A stretch of 64,000 nucleotides of DNA, taken from positions 124,001 through 188,000 of the forward strand of contig JAJKFJ010021673.1 in assembly GCA_027382625.1 (NCBI GenBank), given 5' to 3'. Of the stretch, positions 54,101 to 63,130 are shown piece after piece. Position 1 is the stretch's first letter. The number at the start of each line of letters is the position of its first letter. The position numbers and the translations under genes are program-made. Origin of the DNA: Tetmemena sp. SeJ-2015 (Eukaryota > Ciliophora > Spirotrichea > Sporadotrichida > Oxytrichidae). The notes below the pieces were generated by a model. The model made no database searches, was not told the origin of the DNA, and worked only from the letters and a program-made list of their open reading frames with translations.

Positions 54101-57100
54101 TCAGTCACTAATTTTGTATGACGATCGGGGGAGAACCCCGGGGGTTGCTAATTTCCTTTCCCTAACAAGGAACAACTTTCAAACAAAAACCGAAGAAGGG
54201 TTTTTCTTTGGCGTCCTTTTCTACTTACGTGCAGAGTACCTTTAAAAAGATCTTGAAATTTCACACAGGAAAAGATTCAAAATGAGGAGAAAGACCCAAA
54301 GAAAGGGAAAAGGGAAAAAGTTATCAGCGACAATGGTTTTTAGGGGCTTTCCAAAAAGTATCCCCACTTCTCTAGTAAGTTTTTTGAGTTTTAAAATGTG
54401 TAGAGAAACCCCGGACTGGCATCTACTTTTTGAAGGAGAGGCAAAGGGTATTAGAGCACGGAAACAAAAAAAGCTCGAGGTGAGCCCAAACGGGCTATTT
54501 ACTATAGAAACTTAGGGACGGGCGAGATGCACATAGATGCGGGAGCAGGTTCGAAGTGAGGAAGCTAGGTCCAAACTGGCCCCAAAAGAAGAGAGAAAGG
54601 AACTTCTTAAGAATCCCCTTTTTCCCAGATAAGCCAAAAAAAACTTAAGTCATTAAGTTAAGCTTAAATACTTTTCCCAAAAATTTCACTCTACCTTATC
54701 TCGCACATAATTTGTCTTCTCTTCTCTCCACTCTCTTACCAACTACTCACTATTAAATCCTCTGTATCGATAGCTTAATCATGCATCAAGTGATAGAGCA
54801 GCAGCTTCTTATAGTGTCCCTTAACTAAGTTCCAGTAAAACTCAATGCCGTTGAACTCTGGCGAGTATGGAACATTAAAAACAGGAGTGATGTTCAACTC
54901 AGCGTATGCCTTCTTCGCTTCCTTTGTCTTGTGTACGCTGAGGTTGTCAACGAGTAGAACGATCTCACCGTCTGTGATCTTCTCTCTGAGCTTCTTAAGG
55001 AACGCAACATACTGCTCTCGCTTGATAAGAGCGAGGATGAAGGACATAAGCTTCTAAGCCTGAGTCTTCGCTGATTTCCTGCAAGTAACGCACTTGTAGT
55101 TACATTTACTTTCTACTCGTAAACTTCTATGTTATCGTGCTTCTTGTACCAACTCTTCTTCATGAAGGTGTTGTGTGTGAACACAGCTTCGTCAGCACAT
55201 ACAAAACTTCACGCTATCCCTCTCACACCTGAGCAGCTAGTCGTAAATATATTTCAGATTATTATAATAAAATGGCTTAGTGAAGTCTATAACGCGCTTC
55301 ATCGATTCACAGTTTTGTACGTTATGCCATTTCAACGATAGATGTTTGCTACAGTCTACGGAGAGATCTTGAGATAAGGAAACTATCTATGAAGATCTTC
55401 GCGCGCTAACTCCAAATGAGTGCGCTTAGTGGCGAAGAGTTTAAGGATCAATCAAATAATTGATGTGCACATCTAGAAACTTAGAAGTGCGATGAGGAAC
55501 AGCTGCAACTCCTAACTTTCTCATCTGCAAAGCAACTTTCAAATGCGAGAGTATTGTGCGCGCTGGCACTCTCAACATTTTTGCGATGGAGTTGATGTTG
55601 AGAACTGGCTATTACTACTGATAAGGGTGACAAATCCATACCTTAGAGTCAAAATGAAACTGAGATAGGATGGATCATGTAGTTATTTTTGAGTAATTTC
55701 GCGTTTGACTCGCATGATTATAAGTATTAATAAAGAAATTAATTATACACAACTTATTTTCACTTTCTTATCATATTATGGGGTTTTGAATGTTGTCAAC
55801 AATAAGCAGAAGGGAGGCCCTCTTTCTCAGCTTGAGAAAATTTCAACAAATTCCTTCTCACATAAGAGCGATAACGTCTTTCTCGATTCCTTGACTGGAG
55901 ACTATTACAACTACAACTAAGAACAGCAAAGGTGGATTCCATAAGGGAACGTAGGCATGCACTACTCGAGAGCAGTGGAATCAATTGACAATCAGGAATA
56001 GGAGTATCTCAAAAAGAAGTAGGTTTACAAGGTGCATGAGTCCAAGTATTCTAGCCAGATCTATGTCTCCAAACTCTCTGAGAGCAAGTGCTGCGTTAAA
56101 AAGAACTATATTGGCCACTGGCTATTCGAAGACGTCGATCATTAGTTCTTGGTTGAGAACAGATTTTCATGGGACACTCATCCAGTAAACATCACTGATG
56201 TCAAGATCGTCAAGCAAAATTACTATGTTCTGGCCGAGTCTGAGAAAAGTCCTGTGATAATCGAGCACTTAAATTCGATAGGGGTGTAGTTCTATGTCAA
56301 TAATTAATACCCAGAAACTGTGCAGATTCTATCAAACTTTATCAAGAAAAAGATTTCTGACATCTAGAGTCTCGGAAGAGTTTGTATATCTATTGAGGAG
56401 GCCAATTAAATTGCAAAGCTTGAGTAATTTCAAAGCGCTCCTTAACCATCAAACAACCATCATAAACAGAAAGAGAAACTTCAAATAGTAGTTGACGAAA
56501 GCGATGGCTAAATTTAGCTGTCTCATTCGACTTCTTAAGCTCGGTGTATGACTGCTAAGTCTAGCAGTAGGCAGGCATAGTTTACAACAGAGTTTGCTTT
56601 CTCAGGAAACTCAACCTCAAAGCGAAAGAACTTTTTGGTGGTGAAGAATAATGCAGTCTCTCATGATGCACTAATTCCAACGACTCAGCAAGTTTTAAAC
56701 CTGAAGGAGTTAAACAGAAGAGATAACATTCAATATGGAACCATTATTCTTGGCCCAGTGATTCCATCAAATCAGTCTCAAAGCTCACCAAGTATGAATA
56801 AAAAGCAATCGTCTCATCTCTCATCAGGCTCGGTAACTTATTAGGGACAGAAAACTTAATCTCATAAGCAAAGTATAAGACCTTCCACTTCAGTCGCTAC
56901 AAACAAGATCTCTCTACCTCTTGGCTTTTAGGGTTACTCTAGAACTCAGTCAAGGACAAATATAAGTGGAATAAATACTCAGAGTAATATGCAATCTTCG
57001 AATTTGAATCTCAACCAGTTTACTTTTCAAGGAGATAACTAACTCAAAGGTAGTGGCGGTGGAGATGGTACAACTCAGGAGAAGTAGGAGAAAAGAGGAA

Positions 57101-57862
57101 TAAGCTTTAACTGGGCTTTAAACTAGCCGCAAAATATTTCTTCTTTAATTATAAATAAGGGAGCTAGAACTTTATTCTCTCAGTTTTAGACTCAAGGGAT
57201 GAGAAGCACTGGGAACATTTTCTAAGAGAGCTAGAGATTTGCTTTTGACTGGAATGCAGAAAGTTCAGAGCACAAACCCTCTAACTGGGAAATTGATGGT
57301 AGCTTTTATTTCATTAAACTTCTTTTAGCTGCTTACAGGTAGACTTTGAGAACTGATCTATAGAGTGTTTGGAAGAACAAGAAAGAAATCAGAGAGACTC
57401 TCCATCCCACTCTAGAAAAAGATCACATGCCGAAGCAGCCAAATAATCCTCTCAAGATGATTATAGCGTCGCAAAGTTCATCATAATTAATGCGAGACAG
57501 TATCATGATAAAGACAACATAGCAACCCTTTAACAGAATGAAGGAATTCAAATAGATGCCACCAAGCAATTTTGAAGTCGTAAGTATCTCTTCCGTGTTT
57601 TTAAGTTTCTATTTAGCCCATTATCCGTAACTCCTCTCCTTACATCACTGAGGATCAAGTTAGACTTCAAGAAGAACATGCCAATAAGCAGAAGTGGACA
57701 ATTCCTGGAAGGGAGTTTGCTGCATTTTTCGATAAAGCCACTCTCAATAATATGAAGTACATCTAAAACTATGTGACAAGGGACCCTTCTCAATCTCCTT
57801 TTCTCCACAAATTTAGAGAAGAAAACAAACGTAAGTGGATTAAAGGAGCTCTTAAATTCTGA
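51162..57862 (+). CDS. Gene split by a TBE transposon; amidotransferase-like N-terminus, role unassigned
   Basis: ATG at 51162 (MRLLLVNCFSHTNNQIFNSF). One IES at 51251 and one GT-AG intron (about 51411-51450) precede IIGDCSTMPWFSSL and KMCKRAGKSMFCSGLGYSLQ, which resemble a class I glutamine-amidotransferase fold (no catalytic triad verified). At 51677-55788 the TBE interrupts the codons for ...TALAEFN / VVNNKQKGGPLSQLEKI; removing it with one AAT rejoins the frame. The second part (VFLDSLTGDYYNYNQEQQ, SWDTHPVNITDVKIVKQNYY, PVIIEHLNSIGVQFYVNNQY) is conserved-looking. A disordered Ser/Gln/Gly-rich region follows, and after an intron (about 57578-57614) the end is REFAAFFDKATLNNMKYIQN ... WIKGALKF with TGA at 57860. 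A one-base frame change near 51530 and breaks near 56520 and 56620 remain. Confidence 0.65.
51251..51293 (+). other. IES, 43 bp, pointer TTCA
   Basis: TTCA at 51247-51250 and 51290-51293. Excision gives FKAVKEVSFHKEKFLSLEEHQ in place of a premature TGA. Confidence 0.75.
51677..51761. repeat. TBE left terminal inverted repeat
   Basis: 85 bp beginning with 17 bp of C4A4 telomeric repeat (two C4 units), then AT-rich sequence identical to the complement of the right arm. It is one 8-bp telomeric unit longer than the right arm. Confidence 0.92.
51850..52680 (-). pseudogene. TBE-encoded protein kinase ORF, degraded
   Basis: Kinase signatures are readable on the minus strand despite frame changes: RDLKPE near 52240 (catalytic loop), IMINFK and NVIDF just after it (in a shifted frame), and SAVDIWSIVF near 52070 (subdomain IX). 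This fits the C-terminal kinase domain of the roughly 57 kDa zinc-finger/kinase protein of TBEs. The C-terminus runs towards the left repeat. At least one indel sits inside the catalytic loop region near 52225. Confidence 0.6.
52690..54600. other. TBE interior, no readable gene
   Basis: About 1.9 kb rich in homopolymer runs (G, C, T, A of 4-9) with only short frames in every direction. The zinc-finger part of the 57 kDa ORF and the 22 kDa ORF would be expected here; I cannot read either. This may be decay or low assembly accuracy. Confidence 0.5.
54600..55690 (-). pseudogene. TBE transposase (DDE, IS630/Tc1-like), frameshifted
   Basis: A helix-turn-helix-like N-terminal part (INSIAKMLRVPARTILSHLK near 55590) is followed by a mid region, then the first catalytic Asp block ADEAVFTHNTFMKKSWYKKH near 55195-55135, and the DNLSVHKTKEAKK ... 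VPYSPEFNGIEFYW block near 54955-54835. The last Asp and Glu are spaced 34 residues apart (DD34E type). Two frame changes (near 55205 and 55110-55120) separate these blocks, so this copy cannot make a full enzyme as read. TAA/TAG are used as Gln throughout. Confidence 0.8.
55712..55788. repeat. TBE right terminal inverted repeat
   Basis: 77 bp, complement of the left arm except that it ends in GGGGTTTTG rather than two G4T4 units. Followed directly by the AAT duplication. Confidence 0.92.
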
Positions 57863-57950
57863 TTTCTATCTTTCAACTTATCCTATATGCTGTCTAATTG
57901 ATTAAAAAAACTTGAATACAAAGTTAACTTATCTTTCTCTAATTCTCTAT

Positions 57951-59509
57951 TCATTCGATGATCTCTTCCTCATCCTCATTTTCTTCGTCGCCTACTTCCT
58001 TGAGAAGAAGTTCTAATTGCTGCTCATCCCAAGAGAGCTTCTTGACCTCACCTTCTTTCTTTTCTTCTTCCTCTTTTTGGTCATCCTCTTAGTCTATTAA
58101 GTCATCAATATCGATATCATCCTCGTCTATACTGTCCAGACCCTGGAGAGGGAATCTCAAAATGGCAGCTACTCCTGAGAGATTGTTCAGCCCTATAGTA
58201 ATCTTATACAATTTAAGGTCTTACTTTCACCAGAGGGATTCATGGAGCTGAATATCAAGTTCTTAATTCCAAACTTCTCAGCATCTAAAAGGATAAAATG
58301 TTAAATGCACTAGATAACTAACCTTCTACCATTTGCACATACTACCTACGAGTGGCTACATTCTTAGCTCTAAAGAGCTTATCTGAGATCAACAAAGTTT
58401 CAACTGCCTGCTCCTTGAGAGCATAGTCCACAGATTTGTAACCATAGCAACACTAATCAGGATTGATAGAGAGAATTTCGAAGAACTTGTCCAAGGTAAT
58501 CGTCTCTGAGAATACACTCAAGTCAAACAATTAAAAAGACAATCATTAGCATTTATAAGAGTCATTGATCTTGTCTTGGACAGTTCTGCTGCTTATAACT
58601 TCTTAAAGGGAGTGCTTGAATCCACTTGAAGTATGGCAGAGAATGATTTTGTCTTGCACTTGTCTCAGGAAGGCATTTGAAGTGGGCTTTGATGCCTCCT
58701 GTTTGTAATATTCAAAGAAGCCTTCTCTAACGAAGCCAGGCGAGCCAATGACTACAGACTTCAGCTGCTTAGTACCTTGAACGAAGTGCTAGATGAAAGC
58801 TTGAAGAACCTACTCGAAGAATTTGTTCTTCTGCTTGTCATGCTGATTTGTAATGGCCTTCTTTTTCGAAATTCTCTTCTCTACCTTTGCCTTAAGCTTT
58901 GAAGTGTTTCTAGCTACCAAGAAATGAAGAGATAATAAACTATGTTAAGAACAGGTGAGCGATGCCTTCCTCCATTACGATAACACAGACATGCCCTTGA
59001 TTTTGCAGTTCAACTGCGTCTTGAAGCTTTTTGTGGTGAATGATGTCGAAATTTTGCTTAATGAGGGTGAGAGTCTTTGGGGCTTGTATTTCAATGGACT
59101 GATACTGACCTAACTTCAGGTACTTATTTTCCGATGCATTGACTCCAGTGATTCTTATCACATCAGATTCAGGATCGAAATCAAAAGACTTAAGCTATCA
59201 TAAGAAAGTGATAAGGTATTACCTCAACTCTAAGAAGGCAATCGAACTTCTTTTTAATGTTCTGCACTAATCCTGAGTAAGACTCCTTCTGAATCTTTCT
59301 GTGCCAATAATTAGCGAAGAGAGAAAAGTTTTTTACCTGTAGGCAGAACCTTTTACTAGATCGCCGATGTTCAAAAGGTTATAAAGGTTCCACGCGTCGT
59401 CTGTGTCTATTTCCAAGGCTAGTCTGACCTAAACCGTATTCAATTTTCTAAATTCACTTACAATCATGGTCTTGATTTTCCAGTTTATGCTTTTGCTGAT
59501 TATTTTCAT
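57951..59509 (-). CDS. PELO/DOM34-like: Pelota/Dom34 ribosome-rescue factor
   Basis: ATG at 59509 (MKIISKSINWKIKTMI), TGA at 57951. Order of recognisable parts: LEIDTDDAWNLYNLLNIGD, SFDFDPESDVIRITGVNASE, KYLKLGQYQSIEIQAPKTLT, VCVIVMEEGIAHLF, VVIGSPGFVREGFFEYYK, FSETITLDKFFEILSINPDQ, VETLLISDKLF, RRQYVQMVE, NLSGVAAILRFPLQGLD and an acidic tail (EDDIDIDDLIDQEDDQKEEE). Pelota resembles the termination factor eRF1 and releases stalled ribosomes in no-go and non-stop decay. GT-AG introns lie near 59445, 59310, 59200, 58930, 58295 and 58210, and a 21-bp IES at 58540. Normal family length after removal, about 400 residues. Confidence 0.92.
58540..58560 (-). other. IES, 21 bp, pointer TCTT
   Basis: AAGA (+) at 58536-58539 and 58557-58560. 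It carries an in-frame TGA; excision gives VQDKINDSFQLFDLSVFSET, as Pelota requires. Shortest IES found here. Confidence 0.8.
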
Positions 59510-59519
59510 TTTTGCTTGT

Positions 59520-60110
59520 TCTGCGAAAAATATACTATAGTTGGAATTTTAATTAAAATCGGTGATTGGTTAAAATAATAAATGGAGAGTTGCAACTTCG
59601 TGGCAGTTAAAATCGTAGATTCAGCCCCGGATCTGCAGCTTTTTCGATAGATTATTAAAAAATAATATGAGTTTCATCTATAATCATCTCCACAGCACCT
59701 CTCAACAGCGAGATATGATGTGCGCATTCTTCTTCTTCCTCTTCATCATTTCCATTAAAACTTGTGTCGCTTACAACTCTTGACTGAGCGCTCCCACACA
59801 AAAGTTGCAAGGATGAAAAGTTCTTAGAATTTTATGCTGAATCGAATGATGTAATAATTATTCAAATTTGACACACTTCAACAGTCACTCATTTATTCCA
59901 TTTTAATTTAATATCTAATTTAATTCTCTTTTTTATTTAATTCTATGCTATAATTATAGGTGATAATTGCTTCCTGAGAATTTATAATTACTTCACTCCA
60001 CACACACAAACACAACATTAGAATTTAATCTTCAATGTCATTCATAAAATCAACTGTAAATAATTTAAAAGGTTATAAATAGATTTGTAGTGAGTGATCT
60101 ATGTTTATAG
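59520..60110. other. Intergenic AT-rich region
   Basis: About 590 bp between the Pelota start and the stop of the next minus-strand gene. It contains a CACACACAAACACA stretch near 60000. No gene seen. Confidence 0.5.
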
Positions 60111-60114
60111 TATT

Positions 60115-62349
60115 TCAAAAGTAGGCATAGTGATCTTCTATTCTCTCAATGAAATCCTCTAGTCCTTCTATATATTCCATGCCTCCTGGGCAGTTAATGC
60201 AAATCTCACTTATCATAAATAGCACAGCATCGCTCCCCACTCCCTCTATATACTCAGCTATATCTTCATCTGTCAGATTAGCGTCAAAACTTGACTCAAA
60301 CTTGTGCTGGATCAATTCCAAGTTAGAAAGCACATAGAATACATAAGGACCCAAGTATGGTTTTATCTTTAGGCGAGGCTCAACCTAAGCCATAAGAAAG
60401 GGATCTTTGCGAGTTAGTAAGTACCCTATTAGACTTTGTCGGTCCTAGTAGGAATGATAGTTGAAAAGGACATGAGTTCGTGGATGTATTGCAAAATAAT
60501 TTATGTACGAACACCATAAGAAATATTTCAAGAAATATAATAAGTTTTCTATAAAAAAAAAACTTATTTGAATTAATTTAAAATCCATGATAGTAAGAAA
60601 TACTCAATCAGGGTTGGATTTTGAGAATCAAGAACTTCATCAAAGAGATATTTTAAGTGCTCTGCTCGCCAAAGAGAGTGCAACTGCTCGTATAGGTATT
60701 GGAAAAGCTCAAAGTACTCGTTTATAATTGAATAGGAGAGTGGAAACAGCTAGTTCCTGAGAGAGCAGACATCTGATTCATCATAAGAGCCTGGCTTTAC
60801 ACAAGAGTAATGAAAGTTGATGTCAGTTTTTTTAACATGCGGAGAAATAAATGTAGTTCAATTCAACACAAGAGCGAGAGCCACAAATTATTGCATTAAT
60901 TTATCTATTAACTTGCTTGATTGAGCTGTTCTTATCTCACAGTCTGGGAAATCATGTCGACAGGAGATTTATAAGTAATTCTAAGATCGTGCTTCCCATT
61001 ATAGAATTTACCAGAAAATCTCTCAATCTCCTTAATTTGATGTTTGAAGAAAAGATCTTCAAGTAAATACTTCAAGCATTTAATTTTTTCTTGATCAACT
61101 CTAATATATTCATAGATTTGAGTTGTGAGTTCTCTGTGCTTGGATTTCTAGGAATCAAGGTCAATTCGAATCACGATTTAGTCCAAAAGCCTTTCAATTA
61201 TGTCGTGCAATCCGATTGCTCTTGCTCTCAATAAGTAATTATCTCATGTTTCCCATTAAATCCTCTCTATTTCTTTGAGGCTATGGGAGACATTAATATC
61301 CTAAAAAATCTGTAGCAATAAGTCCATGCGAGATTGAAGTCTTCGAAATTTTTGTTCATTATTGCTAACTGTAAATTAAAACCTTTTCCTTTGTTATTGA
61401 AGCTCCCATCCATATTTTCTATTTCGTGCTTACCTGGATTTAGATCAAAATTAATTACTTAAACCTCTCTCTGCTTTTGAGTGAAGAAAGCCCAATTTAA
61501 AGGATTCCAGAGCTTGGTATTGAACTACTTATCTATAGACTTTATATAAGCATTAGGATTATTAGCAGAAATTTCCAGCTGCACAGTTATTTTTACATAC
61601 TCGTCATAGCCTCTTACATGCGCAACATCAACCATCAAGAAATTTTGAAGAATATGCTGAGCAATAGCTATCTAGTCCTCTTTCACACAAAGCATAAGAT
61701 CAGTTTACTTTGCAGTTTGTAGGTTGATTATTCTATCGCACAAAAAAAGATATAATGAATCTCTTCCTCTTCTCGTCAGTCACTTCTCTCATTTTCCTCT
61801 TCTTAGGGAGAATAATCTCCTTTGAAGGGTCTCTTCTAGGAAGAGGTCTTTATTGAGCATCATTTCTTTGAGCAAGACTTTTTAAGTCCTTTAATTTTAA
61901 ATTGTATGAGATTATACGTTCATCCTTTCCGAGGCTTGAATAAGCGTATATGACAAGTTCCTTTGATATCATTTTGAGCTTTATAGTTTGAGTTCTAATT
62001 CTAGCCTGCTAAATTGCTGAAAGGGTGTTGATAGTCATTATTTGCAGGCTCATCGTCTGCAGCTATTCTAACTCCTTTCTTCTTTTTCTTTGTAAGTTGC
62101 AGGTTCTCTCCTTCCGTTTTATGCTGCTTGCTAATTCATTTGCTAGTTTCATTGCTAATCTGAACCACTACACGAATTGGGATTATAATAATGGAATTTA
62201 CTTGTTGGGGTTTTGGGAAGAGGAGTTCATTATTTTAGGGATAATTATCAAAAGACTTTTAGTTGGACTTTGGGCTTATCATTTGATTTTGACTTGGAGG
62301 GATCATCATGGTCAGAGCCCATGACCTTTTTAAAGAGTTTCTTGAACAT
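60115..62349 (-). CDS. Unassigned protein with repeat-like helical blocks
   Basis: ATG at 62349 (MFKKLFKKVMGSDHDDPSKS). A basic N-terminal region contains KKKKGVRIAADDEPANNDYQ and later RRDPSKEIILPKKRKMREVT. Helical segments in the middle (LWNPLNWAFFTQKQREVQ near 61490) are reminiscent of ankyrin-type repeats, but this is weak. The C-terminal 170 residues are well ordered: EHLKYLFDEVLDSQNPTLIE, YFLWCSYINYFAIHPRTHVL, DRQSLIGYLLTRKDPFLMAQ, PYVFYVLSNLELIQHKF, YIEGVGSDAVLFMISEICIN and EDFIERIEDHYAYF, TGA at 60115. One 77-bp IES is placed; further breaks exist near 61730, 61370 and 60960. Confidence 0.5.
60526..60602 (-). other. IES, 77 bp, pointer TATTTCTTA
   Basis: TAAGAAATA (+) at 60517-60525 and 60594-60602, a 9-bp pointer. 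Excision joins SQNPTLIEYFL to WCSYINYFAIHPRT and removes a TGA. Confidence 0.9.
62207..62217 (+). other. Internal telomere-like G4T4G3
   Basis: GGGGTTTTGGG matches 1.4 hypotrich telomere units, inside the 5' part of the unassigned gene. No matching inverted copy or TBE repeat was seen nearby. Confidence 0.6.
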
Positions 62350-62389
62350 TATTTATAAATTGATTACCCTAATTTAGAATTCTATAATC

Positions 62390-62960
62390 CCTATCACTAA
62401 TCTAAATATGAATCAGTTTTTGTGACAAAGAATTCAACACAACTGAAAATAGAATTTTATTGCATAAGCTAGTGGATTGAGCAAAAAATGATGATAAAGT
62501 AAAATTAAAGCTCTTCCAAGTTATAGGCATCATCAACTAGAAACAAATAAGTAAATTTCTATTATATCTTGCTCTCAGATAGGAGAATTATCTCATTTAT
62601 AAATTTATTGGCGTTTGAGGCATCCATAATAGGATTTAGTACACACTTTCAAGGATAAGAAATCTTTGGATTCCCTGATCCCACTCGCACTCTATCATAT
62701 TTCGAAATGCAAAGAACACATGCCACCCTGATAAAAATCTGAAGAATAAATCTAAGAGACTCTATAAATTTCTGGATTAAGATCTAGACAATGGGTAAGA
62801 TGAAGAGGCATATTTTCAAAGAAGAATTTCAAGTATTACTGCTTTTGCAAAGACTTTAATCTTCAATTGATGATTCTTGAAGTCATTTCTACGAATCTCT
62901 TTACTACGGGATAATAATTTATTGTATCTTCTTAGGTTGGTTTGGATTATCTTTCTTCTT
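62390..62960 (-). CDS. Possible coding fragment, unassigned
   Basis: A minus-strand frame reads NPIMDASNANKFINEIILLS and TYLFLVDDAYNLEELQFY with a further piece (CISKYDRVRVGSGNPK) in another frame. It could be part of a gene broken by IESs. No start, stop or family. Confidence 0.3.
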
Positions 62961-63130
62961 CTTTCTTTCTCTCTCCTTATCTGAAAATTTACAATTTAGA
63001 GCAAGACTTTGGCCTTATAGTTGATATTATGAAATTTCATGTTAAGAGGCTTGCAGCGCGGCTTAAGAGTAAATTTAAGAGAGAGGGAGTTGATCATTTT
63101 GAGCTATTCACTCATCATTTATTTATATAT

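Larger units (their letters stand above)
51677..55788. mobile_element. TBE (telomere-bearing element) transposon, 4112 bp
   Basis: The left end (51677) starts CAAAACCCCAAAACCCC; the right end (55788) is the complement with one C4A4 unit fewer. The inverted repeats match along 77 bp (left arm 51677-51761, 85 bp including the additional unit; right arm 55712-55788). They are flanked by a 3-bp duplication AAT (51674-51676 and 55789-55791), the ANT target known for TBEs. Size and cargo (transposase and kinase ORFs) agree with the published TBE class of hypotrichs. Internal genes are frameshifted. In the germline such elements act as IESs and are removed during macronuclear development. Confidence 0.93.
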
